A stretch of 60,228 nt of DNA from Marinobacter sp. Its GTDB lineage: Bacteria; Pseudomonadota; Gammaproteobacteria; Pseudomonadales; Oleiphilaceae. Numbering within the stretch: position 1 is the first letter of the stretch; each line of letters starts with the position of its first letter. The stretch is from NCBI GenBank assembly GCA_022565395.1, contig JAIUMV010000022.1, positions 1 through 60,228 on the forward strand, given 5' to 3'. A program made the translations under genes and the position numbers. Below, one piece after another: positions 9,528 through 17,493 of the stretch. The notes under the pieces were generated by a model. It had not been told where the DNA came from. It saw only the letters and a program-made list of their open reading frames with translations, and made no database searches.

Positions 9528-10376
9528 ATGGACAAGCAAATCAGTGACCTTCTGCGTCAGTCAATTACTGAAACTGTCACTCACAGCCTGAAGGAAGACA
9601 TTGGCTCTGGCGACATTACCGCGCAACTCATTCCTGCGGACAAACAGGCCAAGGGTGGGGTGATAACCCGGGAAGCTGCCGTCATTGCCGGTACAGCATG
9701 GGTGGATGAGGTATTCCGGCAGGTGGATCCCGGGCTCAAGATCACCTGGCAGGTAAAGGATGGCGACCCCGTCAGTGCCAACCAGACCTTATTTGAGTGT
9801 GAAGGCTCCGCCCGCGGACTGCTGACCGCTGAGCGAGCTGCCCTTAACTGGCTGCAGACCCTCTCCGGCACCGCCACCCGCTGCCACCAGCTCGCGCAAC
9901 AGGTCCGTCACACAGCCGTAAAGCTGCTGGACACCCGCAAAACCGTGCCCGGCTTGCGACTGGCACAAAAGTATGCCGTCACCTGCGGCGGCTGCTTCAA
10001 CCACCGTATCGGCCTCTACGACGCCTTCCTGGTTAAGGAGAACCATATTGCGGCCTGCGGCTCCATCGCCCAGGCTGTGGCCCGCGCCCACCAGATCGCC
10101 CCCGGCAAGCCGGTAGAGGTGGAAACGGAAAACATGCAGGAGCTGGAGCAGGCGCTAGCAGCAGGCGCTGACATCATTATGCTGGACGAGTTTTCCCTGG
10201 CTGATATGGTTGCCGCTGTGGCACTGACCGCGGGACGGGCAAAACTGGAGGCCTCTGGCGGCATCAATGAGGGTAATTTGGTGGCCGTCGCTGAAACCGG
10301 TGTCGACTACATATCGCTGGGCACCTTGACCAAGGACGTCAAAGCCATCGACCTGTCCATGCGCCTGCAGCCCTGA
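9528..10376 (+). CDS. nadC: Carboxylating nicotinate-nucleotide diphosphorylase (quinolinate phosphoribosyltransferase)
   Basis: Converts quinolinate and PRPP to nicotinate mononucleotide in de novo NAD synthesis. The 282-residue product has the N-terminal open-faced domain ([16 protein letters not shown]), the family signature [19 protein letters not shown], the active-site [11 protein letters not shown], the EVETEN strand, and the phosphate-binding ASGGINEGN near the end. Length and motifs are complete. It stands alone with its own promoter, divergent from DUF1631, and ends tail to tail with the yqcC-like gene at a shared hairpin. Confidence 0.97.
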   Translation: MDKQISDLLRQSITETVTHSLKEDIGSGDITAQLIPADKQAKGGVITREAAVIAGTAWVDEVFRQVDPGLKITWQVKDGDPVSANQTLFECEGSARGLLTAERAALNWLQTLSGTATRCHQLAQQVRHTAVKLLDTRKTVPGLRLAQKYAVTCGGCFNHRIGLYDAFLVKENHIAACGSIAQAVARAHQIAPGKPVEVETENMQELEQALAAGADIIMLDEFSLADMVAAVALTAGRAKLEASGGINEGNLVAVAETGVDYISLGTLTKDVKAIDLSMRLQP

Positions 10377-10397
10377 GGGAGCACTCCGCCCCTCAGG
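10372..10397. terminator. Hairpin overlapping the stop codons of nadC and yqcC
   Basis: CCTGAGGG (10372-10379) and CCCTCAGG (10390-10397) form a perfect 8-bp stem with a 10-nt loop. The arms contain the TGA of nadC and, on the other strand, the stop of the convergent gene. No T-run follows, so it is a transcript-end hairpin rather than a canonical intrinsic terminator. Confidence 0.45.
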
Positions 10398-10725
10398 ACA
10401 ACAGGCTGTCCATGGCCTGCAGCATGCGGATCAGTTGCTTACCATCGTCCCGCACACCCCGGAAATACTCTTCCGCCATAGGCGCCATACCTGACACCGC
10501 AGGCAGTGGCAAATCATTTTCAAGCAACACCTTCATCCGTGGCAGGAAAATAAACTGCAGCCATTCGGTGAACGCCAGCGTGTCCACCGCAAAGGGCATA
10601 GCGCTGGCAAGCGCCTCTTCAGAAGGCGGCTGCGCCGCCCACAGACGCAGGCGGCGCAGCTCCATCTCAATATGCAAGAGCCCATCCGCCACCTGCTGTT
10701 GCTGGCTTAGACGGTCATCAGTCAC
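10393..10725 (-). CDS. YqcC family protein (DUF446)
   Basis: A small soluble helical protein of 110 residues matching the YqcC/DUF446 family, with the recognisable FTEWLQFIFLPRM segment in the middle. Function is unknown; in enterobacteria the homologue sits beside the tRNA pseudouridine synthase gene truC. It starts at GTG 10725 with GGAG seven bases upstream and lies 21 bases after the ParA-like gene, so it is likely the last gene of the DUF2066-pgsA-like-hda-parA operon. Confidence 0.82.
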   Translation of the reverse strand: MTDDRLSQQQQVADGLLHIEMELRRLRLWAAQPPSEEALASAMPFAVDTLAFTEWLQFIFLPRMKVLLENDLPLPAVSGMAPMAEEYFRGVRDDGKQLIRMLQAMDSLLS

Positions 10726-10746
10726 ACCGCAACTCCATCCACCGTG

Positions 10747-11535
10747 TCACGCAGGCTGACCCACCTTGACACCCTCCAGCAGACCAAACAGGTCCAGATA
10801 CTGCTGGGTCAGGTTGTGTTTGGGCGCAAAATGAACCAGAGGCACACCGGCCTGGTGGGACTCCTTCATCTTCACCGAGCTGGACAACCTGACTGACAGC
10901 ACTGGCAAGCCTTCTTCCTCAAGCTCTTTGACCAGTTGATTCGGCAAGGATGCGCGCGGCTGGAACTGATTAGCTACAATGCCCTCAACCACAAGGTCTG
11001 GGTTGTGATCATCCTGCAACTCGCGAATCTCACCCAAAATGCTGTACAGCGCCTGCCGGGAGAAATCATCACAATCAAAGGGAATCAGGCAGCGTTGTGC
11101 ACCAATCAGCGCCGAGCGCGTGTAGAAATTCAGCGCGGGCGCAGTATCAACATAAATGGCGTCAAAGTTCTCACCCAGCTTTTTGAGGGCTTCGCGCAAC
11201 TTGTAAATCTTATGCTTCGCTTCCAGCTTGCGCTCAAGAAAGTCCAGCTCGGGGCTCGAAGGCATCACGAACAGATTGTCATAGGGCGCGGCGTGGACAA
11301 ACTCGTCTGGCCTGCGGGTGAACATGCTGAAAGACAACGTCTGCTCCAGCATATCCGCCACGGTATCCTTGAGATCCGCTGCGCGCTTGCCCAACAGGTA
11401 GTGAGTGGAGTTACCCTGAGGGTCAAGATCCACGACCAGTGTCCGCTTGCCCTGGGCAGCGCTGATGGCAGCCAGGTTACAGGTAATACTGGACTTGCCA
11501 ACACCACCTTTTTGATTGAATACCACGCGCCTCAT
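10747..11535 (-). CDS. Orphan ParA/Soj-family ATPase
   Basis: A 262-residue P-loop ATPase with the deviant Walker A of ParA proteins (NQKGGVGKSSITC, residues about 7-19, including the signature lysine), the switch region VVDLDPQGNSTHYL, and YVDTAPALNFYTRSAL as Walker B. No N-terminal DNA-binding domain is present, so it is Soj-like rather than plasmid P1-like. There is no parB beside it, and the chromosomal parAB pair would normally sit near the origin with gid genes. It lies 36 bases after hda in the same direction, which invites a link to replication control, but that is inference; the true role is unknown. Confidence 0.88.
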   Translation of the reverse strand: MRRVVFNQKGGVGKSSITCNLAAISAAQGKRTLVVDLDPQGNSTHYLLGKRAADLKDTVADMLEQTLSFSMFTRRPDEFVHAAPYDNLFVMPSSPELDFLERKLEAKHKIYKLREALKKLGENFDAIYVDTAPALNFYTRSALIGAQRCLIPFDCDDFSRQALYSILGEIRELQDDHNPDLVVEGIVANQFQPRASLPNQLVKELEEEGLPVLSVRLSSSVKMKESHQAGVPLVHFAPKHNLTQQYLDLFGLLEGVKVGQPA

Positions 11536-11571
11536 TGTTCTCTCCCGCTACCCATTGTTACCCGATTCAAA

Positions 11572-12258
11572 CTACCAACCCATGACGGACTTGACGAACG
11601 GTATGGTCAACCGCCGCTGCGCCCGCAGGGAATTTTCATCCAGCCGATCCAGAATGGCCAGCAGCTCCCCCATACTCCGCGAAGCCCGCCGCAGGATAAA
11701 CCCTGCCACTTCCTCCGAAAGCACCAGCCCACGCTGCTCTGCCCGTGCTATCAGGATCATACACCGGTCTTCGTCCTGAGGGCGCCCTAACTGAATGACC
11801 ACCCCCAACGCCAGCCGTGACTTCAGGTCAGGCAGTGCAATAGCCGCCTGGGCGGGCGGGCTCGTCATAGCGACAAACAAACGGTGCCCGGCATCCATGA
11901 TACGGTTGAAGAGGTGAAAAAAAGCCTCCTCCCACTGCGGCAGCCCGGCAATGCTGTCAAAATCATCCAGACAGAGCACCTGCCAGTGCTCAAGGCCGTC
12001 AAGCACCCCCGGCGCCTGTGCGAGCAGTTCCTGCACGTTGAGGCAAAGCGCGTCAGTACCTTCAAGCTCATGGCAAACGGCCTGTAGCAAATGGCTTTTG
12101 CCGGTATCCTGATCACCACAGATCACCGTCACCGGCACGTTACCGGCCATAACCAGTTGTTTCAGGCGTTCCGCAGCAGCATGGTTGCGCGCGCCATGGA
12201 AATTGCTGAAATGGGCATCATCGCGAAGCCGTACCCCAAGAGCCAACTGCACATCCAT
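11572..12258 (-). CDS. hda: DnaA-homologue Hda, regulatory inactivator of DnaA
   Basis: AAA+ protein of 228 residues that, with the DNA-loaded beta clamp, stimulates ATP hydrolysis by DnaA and so limits re-initiation. The N-terminus has a clamp-binding motif (VQLALGVRL), followed by a Walker A (GDQDTGKSHLLQ), Walker B (VLCLDDFDSI) and the DnaA-like lid ILRRASRSMGELLAILDRL. It lacks DnaA domains I and IV. ATG 12258 overlaps the TGA of the upstream phosphatidyltransferase gene by one base (TGATG), so translation is probably coupled. A longer frame exists upstream but runs antiparallel to no family member. Confidence 0.93.
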   Translation of the reverse strand: MDVQLALGVRLRDDAHFSNFHGARNHAAAERLKQLVMAGNVPVTVICGDQDTGKSHLLQAVCHELEGTDALCLNVQELLAQAPGVLDGLEHWQVLCLDDFDSIAGLPQWEEAFFHLFNRIMDAGHRLFVAMTSPPAQAAIALPDLKSRLALGVVIQLGRPQDEDRCMILIARAEQRGLVLSEEVAGFILRRASRSMGELLAILDRLDENSLRAQRRLTIPFVKSVMGW

Positions 12259-12803
12259 CAGGCGTGCGTCCTCAACCAGGCGCGTCGGGCCCACACCACC
12301 ACATAGTGCGCACCACTCACCACGCCCCAGACGCCAACGAGCCACACGCCCGCCGGCAACACCCAGGCCGGCATCGGCCACCCTGCGAGCAGGACAATAA
12401 CCGCCAACACCACGAGAATCTGCAAAAAGGTGTTCACTTTGCCGGCCCAGCTTGGCTGAACGTGGAACCGCCCAATGAGGTAGTGGAAGGCAATCGCGCC
12501 GACCACGATCAGCAGGTCGCGTCCAATCACGATGGCCAGCAACCACCAGGGAAACACCCCCGTCAGCGTTAACATGTAATAAGCCGTCATCAACAGTGCT
12601 TTGTCTGCCAGGGGGTCCGCTATGGCGCCCAGGCGGGAACCCCAGTCAAAATGACGAGCCAGGAACCCATCAACGGCGTCCGTTACCGCGGCCACCAGAA
12701 AAATCAGCAACGCGAGCTGGTAGCGCGCTTCCAACAGCGCCAACGCAAATGGCACTATCAACAGGATGCGCAAAAACGTGAGTGCGTTTGGAATCCAGTT
12801 CAA
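12258..12803 (-). CDS. CDP-alcohol phosphatidyltransferase family protein
   Basis: A 181-residue multi-spanning inner-membrane enzyme with the diagnostic CDP-alcohol motif DG-x2-AR-x8-G-x3-D-x3-D, seen as DAVDGFLARHFDWGSRLGA then IADPLAD. Five or six hydrophobic segments follow. Sequence character is closest to the PgsA-like group that makes phosphatidylglycerophosphate, but the hda-linked copy in related bacteria is usually a paralogue whose acceptor is unproven. The only suitable start is TTG 12803, which gives the typical opening MNWIPNALTFLRI. It overlaps hda by one base. Confidence 0.88.
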   Translation of the reverse strand: MNWIPNALTFLRILLIVPFALALLEARYQLALLIFLVAAVTDAVDGFLARHFDWGSRLGAIADPLADKALLMTAYYMLTLTGVFPWWLLAIVIGRDLLIVVGAIAFHYLIGRFHVQPSWAGKVNTFLQILVVLAVIVLLAGWPMPAWVLPAGVWLVGVWGVVSGAHYVVVWARRAWLRTHA

Positions 12804-12860
12804 CCGATGCCCCGTTCGTCCGTCCCGAAACTGAAAGATGCGCCCCCAAGGGGCCGCTGA

Positions 12861-14024
12861 TTAGCTATCCGCAGGATCAACGACCGGTGATGGTCGCCAC
12901 TGGTACTGTAGCGCCTGATAGAGCGCATCAAAGCCACTTTCCTCAGGCGGCAGAAAGCCGATCTGCGCGGCCTCCTGCTCAACAAAACGCTCGTCGAGAG
13001 CGATGTGTTCCCGAAGCTGACCAATTTCCCCGGAAAAGGCAACCCTCATGGTCATTTGGGTACCCGTCACTCGCACCGCACCTACGTCGTTGACAGGCGC
13101 CATGTCCCGTAACGCAGCCTGCACCCGGGCATAGCTGGCAAGATCAGTCACGCCCTCCAGGACAACGTCCACTTGCTGGGTCTCGCCAACCCGGCCCGCA
13201 GCAATCGCCCAGCGTGCTGCCATGGCATCCGCCCAGGTATCCACAATCTCCGCCGCTACGGCCTCGACAGAGGCAGCATCGGCCACCCGACCGGTCAAGT
13301 CAAAGCCCATACCCTCGAGCCGCCACAAGGCATCCCAGGACTCACCCCGCTGGCTGACCCTTATCATGGCCAGGGTGTCATAGCGGTAGTCATCTGAGGC
13401 TTGCCGCACAGGCTCAAGGAACTGCCCCCAGATGTCAGACAGCAGCACACGATTCTCTGCCCGCTCCACACCAGGCAGCAACAGGGGCACCCCCCGGCTT
13501 TGCGCCGCGCCAAACAGCGCCGCTTGCCAAGTCGTTTCCTCTGGAGTCACTGCCTCGCCGGGTTGCACCGGGGCAACGGCTGTCACCAGCTGACGCCCCT
13601 GACCACTATCAACAGCCACCCAAACCAGAGTGGCGGGGCGATTGGCGCCCCACACGCTCGCGTCCAGATTGGCCAACGCCCGGTTCACGCCCACAGCGCC
13701 AAACGTCATATAAAGCTGCTGTCCCCGGCCATCGGGTGAGCGCTGTACCTGGAAAGATTGCACCAGGTTTTCCGCATTCCTGAGCAAGGCGTCGAGATCC
13801 TCATGTTCGAACACGGCACGATTACCTGATACCCGCAGAAGCACCTGCTTCAAGCCCTCCCGGTAACCTGCCCGCAGTTGCTCCCGATTAGTGCCCTCAA
13901 CGTCGACCTGCGCAGCATACAAATTGTCCACAGTAACAGCGCTTGCGGATGCAACAAGGCCCAGCCAGGCCATCAGAAAACCCAGAAACAGTGCAGTTAA
14001 GCGGCCAGTCATAAACTCTCGCAT
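12861..14024 (-). CDS. DUF2066 domain-containing exported protein
   Basis: A 387-residue protein with a signal peptide (LTALFLGFLMAWLGLVASASA) cleaved near residue 29, so it is probably periplasmic. The mature part matches the DUF2066 family: VDNLYAAQVDVEGTNREQ, then GLKQVLLRVSGNRAVFE. Function is unknown. Two close ATG codons (14024 and 14012) are possible starts; the second begins right at the signal peptide. First gene of the leftward operon with the phosphatidyltransferase, hda, ParA and YqcC genes, divergent from purM, an arrangement shared with pseudomonads. Confidence 0.85.
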   Translation of the reverse strand: MREFMTGRLTALFLGFLMAWLGLVASASAVTVDNLYAAQVDVEGTNREQLRAGYREGLKQVLLRVSGNRAVFEHEDLDALLRNAENLVQSFQVQRSPDGRGQQLYMTFGAVGVNRALANLDASVWGANRPATLVWVAVDSGQGRQLVTAVAPVQPGEAVTPEETTWQAALFGAAQSRGVPLLLPGVERAENRVLLSDIWGQFLEPVRQASDDYRYDTLAMIRVSQRGESWDALWRLEGMGFDLTGRVADAASVEAVAAEIVDTWADAMAARWAIAAGRVGETQQVDVVLEGVTDLASYARVQAALRDMAPVNDVGAVRVTGTQMTMRVAFSGEIGQLREHIALDERFVEQEAAQIGFLPPEESGFDALYQALQYQWRPSPVVDPADS

Positions 14025-14052
14025 GTTTTGTCCGTCAGATTAACGGGCAATA

Positions 14053-14110
14053 GCATACACCAATCTACACACTAACAGCAGTTGGTATGCCTTGCCCCTC
14101 CTGTTAAAAT
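14053..14110 (+). promoter_or_regulatory. Predicted purM promoter with overlapping inverted repeat
   Basis: TTGGTA (14082-14087) and TAAAAT (14105-14110, five of six consensus) are spaced by 17 bp and lie 39 bases before purM. The -35 box is part of an imperfect inverted repeat: GCATACACCAA (14053-14063) against TTGGTATGC (14082-14090). A repressor bound there would block the -35 box. No consensus PurR box is present. Confidence 0.5.
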
Positions 14111-14148
14111 CCGCGCCTGATTCTTTTTCTAAGGCGGCCTGACCAATC

Positions 14149-15207
14149 ATGAGCGACCAAAAACCCTCCCTGACCTACCGTGATGCGGGTGTAGACATCG
14201 ATGCCGGTAACGAACTGGTGCAACGTATCAAGCATACCGCAGCACGTACCCGACGCCCTGAGGTGCTGGGTGGACTGGGCGGATTCGGCGCCATGGTTGC
14301 GCTGCCCAAAGGCTACAAAGAGCCTGTGCTGGTATCCGGTACCGATGGCGTTGGCACAAAACTGCGCCTGGCCATGCAACTGAATCGCCATGACACCATC
14401 GGTATCGATTTGGTGGCCATGTGCGTCAACGACTTGGTGGTTGGCGGCGCTGAGCCTCTGTTCTTCCTCGACTACTACGCCACCGGCAAACTGAATGTCG
14501 ATGTCGCAGCGGCAGTGGTGGAAGGTATCGGCAAAGGCTGCGAACTGGCGGGCTGCGCGCTGGTGGGTGGCGAAACCGCAGAAATGCCAGGCATGTACGA
14601 AGGTGAGGACTATGACCTTGCCGGCTTCTGTGTTGGTGTGGTTGAACGCGATGGCATTATTGACGGCGGCCGTGTCAAAGTTGGAGACGCTCTGATCGGC
14701 CTGGCCTCGTCTGGCCCCCACTCCAACGGCTACTCGCTGATTCGCAAGATTCTCGAAGTCAGCAATGCGGATCTTAGCCAGCAGGTCGGAGACCAGACAC
14801 TGGCGGACGCGCTGATGGCTCCGACCCGCATCTACGTGAAAAACCTGCTCAAACTGATCAAGCAAGTGGATGTGCGCGCCCTGTCCCACATCACCGGCGG
14901 CGGCCTGCCGGAGAATATTCCCCGGGTGCTGCCCGAGAAAGCCTGCGCCGCCATCGATACCAACAGCTGGACCCTGCCGCCCGTATTCCAGTGGCTGCAA
15001 AGTCACGGCGGCGTGGCCATTGAAGAAATGTATCGCACCTTCAACTGCGGCCTTGGCATGGTGCTTTGTGTCCCTCAAGACCAGCTGCAGCTAGCACTGG
15101 ACACCCTGAAAAGCCAGGGCGAGACGGCCTGGCACCTGGGTGTGATTGAAGCCCGTGAGGCTGATGCCCCCGCGGTACGCTACGCACCGGGATGCACCCA
15201 GGCATGA
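14149..15207 (+). CDS. purM: Phosphoribosylformylglycinamidine cyclo-ligase (AIR synthetase)
   Basis: Fifth step of purine synthesis: ATP-dependent closure of FGAM to AIR. The 352-residue product has SYRDAG-like N-terminus ([17 protein letters not shown]), the glycine-rich [10 protein letters not shown], the phosphate-binding [24 protein letters not shown] and the C-terminal [15 protein letters not shown]. All are complete. The stop codon TGA overlaps the preferred purN start in an ATGA arrangement, so the two are translationally coupled. Confidence 0.98.
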   Translation: MSDQKPSLTYRDAGVDIDAGNELVQRIKHTAARTRRPEVLGGLGGFGAMVALPKGYKEPVLVSGTDGVGTKLRLAMQLNRHDTIGIDLVAMCVNDLVVGGAEPLFFLDYYATGKLNVDVAAAVVEGIGKGCELAGCALVGGETAEMPGMYEGEDYDLAGFCVGVVERDGIIDGGRVKVGDALIGLASSGPHSNGYSLIRKILEVSNADLSQQVGDQTLADALMAPTRIYVKNLLKLIKQVDVRALSHITGGGLPENIPRVLPEKACAAIDTNSWTLPPVFQWLQSHGGVAIEEMYRTFNCGLGMVLCVPQDQLQLALDTLKSQGETAWHLGVIEAREADAPAVRYAPGCTQA

Positions 15208-15875
15208 TGAGCAGTGACGCCATGGAGCCCAGGATCGTTGTCCTGGCCTCCGGCAGCGGCAGCAACTTGCAGGCCCTGATTGAGAACACCCAGTCCGTGG
15301 GGTTTCCCGGTCGCATTGTCGCGGTTGGCTGCAACCGGCCCGGTGCTTTCGCGCTTGAGCGGGCTGAGCAGGCTGGCATTGAGACTTTTCTGGTTGACCA
15401 CCAGCAATACAGCAGTCGCGAGGACTTTGACCGCCAGCTGCGCCAGACTATCGATCGCTACAGCCCGGACCTGTTGGTGCTGGCGGGCTTCATGCGCATT
15501 CTGACGCCGGATTTTGTCCGCGCGTTCCACTGCCGCATGCTGAACATCCACCCTTCGCTGCTGCCCAAGTATCGTGGCCTCAACACGCATCAGCGTGCGC
15601 TGGACGACGGAGAACCGCTGCACGGAGTGACGGTTCACTTTGTCACCGAGGAACTGGACGGCGGACCATTGATCGCCCAGGCAGAAGTTTCCGTAGACCC
15701 TCAGGATACCGCCGCAAGCCTGGCTGAAAAAGTCCGGGCCAAAGAACACCTGCTCTACCCCATTGTGGTGCGCTGGTTCTGTGAAGGCCGCCTTAAGCTG
15801 GCGGGCAATCAGGTGCGCTTTGATGATCTGCCACTGCGCGAGGCACTGCGCCTGCCTGTGGACCTGAACAGTTAG
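15204..15875 (+). CDS. purN: Phosphoribosylglycinamide formyltransferase
   Basis: Third step of purine synthesis, moving a formyl group from 10-formyl-tetrahydrofolate to GAR. Motifs are [16 protein letters not shown] at the N-terminus, the catalytic [12 protein letters not shown] (Asn and His), and a later [16 protein letters not shown] with the catalytic Asp. ATG 15204 overlaps the purM stop (ATGA) and gives 223 residues; in-frame ATGs at 15192, 15207 and 15222 are alternatives, and the last gives the length closest to the E. coli enzyme. Confidence 0.96.
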   Translation: MMSSDAMEPRIVVLASGSGSNLQALIENTQSVGFPGRIVAVGCNRPGAFALERAEQAGIETFLVDHQQYSSREDFDRQLRQTIDRYSPDLLVLAGFMRILTPDFVRAFHCRMLNIHPSLLPKYRGLNTHQRALDDGEPLHGVTVHFVTEELDGGPLIAQAEVSVDPQDTAASLAEKVRAKEHLLYPIVVRWFCEGRLKLAGNQVRFDDLPLREALRLPVDLNS

Positions 15876-15889
15876 AGGAGAATGGAACC

Positions 15890-16555
15890 ATGAGCAAACA
15901 CGTACTGATAACCGGTGCCAATCGCGGTATTGGGCTGGAGCTGACCCGCAACTACGCCAGTCAGGGCTACAAAGTCATCGGCGTGTGCCGGGAAAGCTCC
16001 GCTGAGCTGGACGAGCTCGCCAGTCAGGTGATTGACGGCATTGATGTCACACAACCCGACGATATTGAGCGGCTGATCGACCTGCTGGGTGACCAGAACC
16101 TGGACATTCTGATCAATAACGCCGGGCTGCTGCAGGACGAAACCCTGGGCGAGCTGGACTTCGACTCCATCCGCAAGCAGATGGAAATCAACGCCTATGC
16201 CCCCCTACGAGTAACTGAGGCGCTGTTGCCGCGACTGAATGCTGGCAGCAAGGTGGCACTCATCACCAGCCGTATGGGCTCCATTGCTGACAACGACTCC
16301 GGTGGCCGTTACGGTTACCGCGCTTCCAAAGCCGCCCTGAATGCCTTCGGCAAGTCCCTGTCGGTAGACCTCAAGCCCCGCGGCATTGCTGTAGCCCTGC
16401 TCCACCCGGGCTTCGTCAAAACCCGCATGGTAAACTTCGGCGGCCTGATCAGCCCGGAAGAAGCCGCGCAGGGGCTTTGCCAGCGCATCGACGAGCTGAC
16501 GCTGGATAACAGCGGCGGTTTCTGGCACAGCAATGGCGAACAGCTGCCCTGGTAG
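15890..16555 (+). CDS. SDR family oxidoreductase
   Basis: Short-chain dehydrogenase/reductase of 221 residues. It has the nucleotide-binding TGxxxGIG motif (LITGANRGIGLELT), the structural NNAG (ILINNAGLL), the catalytic serine in VALITSRMGSI, and YGYRASKAA supplying the catalytic Tyr and Lys. The substrate cannot be deduced; the family includes the C-factor-like SDRs. It begins 14 bases after purN behind an AGGAGA ribosome site and is probably co-transcribed with purMN, though a link to purine synthesis is not implied. Confidence 0.9.
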   Translation: MSKHVLITGANRGIGLELTRNYASQGYKVIGVCRESSAELDELASQVIDGIDVTQPDDIERLIDLLGDQNLDILINNAGLLQDETLGELDFDSIRKQMEINAYAPLRVTEALLPRLNAGSKVALITSRMGSIADNDSGGRYGYRASKAALNAFGKSLSVDLKPRGIAVALLHPGFVKTRMVNFGGLISPEEAAQGLCQRIDELTLDNSGGFWHSNGEQLPW

Positions 16556-16583
16556 GCTGTTGCGAAGCCTGTACGGATTGTCA

Positions 16584-16609
16584 TGCAGGGAGGCTTGCTC
16601 CCTCCCGCA
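16584..16609. repeat. REP-like palindrome downstream of the SDR gene
   Basis: An imperfect palindrome: AGGGAG (16587-16592) and CTCCCT (16598-16603) around a GCTTG loop, with outer TGC/GCA arms at 16584-16586 and 16607-16609. The core GGGAGGCTT followed by TCCC is shared with the palindrome at 30740-30772 and resembles the GGGAG-GCTTG-CCC repeats scattered between genes in pseudomonads. It may also end the purMN-SDR transcript. Confidence 0.45.
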
Positions 16610-16690
16610 TCATTCTCTAGCCTCACAGTAAGCACAGCCGTTTAACTGATAACCATTTGCTGTCTGAGCGCCACCCATGCAGGTTCGACC

Positions 16691-17461
16691 ATGAGAACAA
16701 AATGCCCTACCAACACACTGGCCATGTTACTGGCACTGCTTTTCGCTCTGGGCCTCCCCTCCGTCGCATGGGCAGAGCCAACGGCTGAACCCGAGCAACA
16801 AGCCCAGGTCGAAGAAATCCCGCTGACTCCCATGTCGGCAACCTACAAGGCCTCTCTTGAGCGCGGCCTGGGATTGTCTGGCACCGCTACCCGCTCCCTT
16901 AGACAGCAGGATGACGGCCTCTGGCAACTGCGTTTCAACGTCCGCTCCATGGTGGCCAACATTGAAGAGTCGGTGATTTTCCGCTGGGAAAACAACCAGG
17001 TTATCCCGCTGCGCTACCGCTATCGGCTATCAGGCTGGGCCATCCGCAACCGCACCAACACCATTGACTTCAATTGGGCTCGCGGTGAGGCCTATGGCGA
17101 CTTCCGTGGCCGCAAAGTGACTGTGCCGCTGCAGGAAGGCGCACTGGATCCACTGGGTTTCCAGCAACAATTGCTGATGGACCTGAAGGCCGGCAAGGAA
17201 GACATGGTGTATCAGGTGGTGGATCGCCGCGGTTACGATGAAAACCGCTTTGCCGTACTTGGCGAGGAGATGATTACCAACAGTCTTGGCACCAATCGCG
17301 CCATTAAACTGGAAAAAGTTCGCAACGACAGCAAGCGGGAAACACTGATGTGGTTTGCCCCGGACCTGGACTACACCCTGATCCGGCTGCTACAGGTGGA
17401 GCCAGACGGCACCCGCTACGAGATTGACCTGGACGATGCTGACGTGCGAACGGCTCGCTAG
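16691..17461 (+). CDS. DUF3108 domain-containing exported protein
   Basis: A 256-residue protein with a clear signal peptide (LAMLLALLFALGLPSVAWA) and cleavage near residue 28. The mature part has alternating beta-strand patterns of the DUF3108 family (MSATYKASLERGLGLSGTAT; FRWENNQVIPLRYRYRLSG) and is likely periplasmic or associated with the outer membrane. Function is unknown. In related bacteria it also follows purN, so position supports identity. It ends tail to tail with avtA. Confidence 0.88.
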   Translation: MRTKCPTNTLAMLLALLFALGLPSVAWAEPTAEPEQQAQVEEIPLTPMSATYKASLERGLGLSGTATRSLRQQDDGLWQLRFNVRSMVANIEESVIFRWENNQVIPLRYRYRLSGWAIRNRTNTIDFNWARGEAYGDFRGRKVTVPLQEGALDPLGFQQQLLMDLKAGKEDMVYQVVDRRGYDENRFAVLGEEMITNSLGTNRAIKLEKVRNDSKRETLMWFAPDLDYTLIRLLQVEPDGTRYEIDLDDADVRTAR

Positions 17462-17470
17462 GCAAGCAAC

Positions 17471-17493
17471 GCGGAGGCTTAGCCAGCCTCCGC
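17471..17493. terminator. Hairpin between convergent DUF3108 and avtA genes
   Basis: GCGGAGGC (17471-17478) and GCCTCCGC (17486-17493) form a perfect 8-bp stem with a 7-nt loop that contains the avtA stop codon on the minus strand. No T-run follows on either side. Likely a shared transcript-end structure. Confidence 0.5.

Noticed and set aside
14104-15078. Minus-strand frame of about 320 codons opposite purM
   Set aside because: purM is complete and certain; the antisense frame shows no domain.
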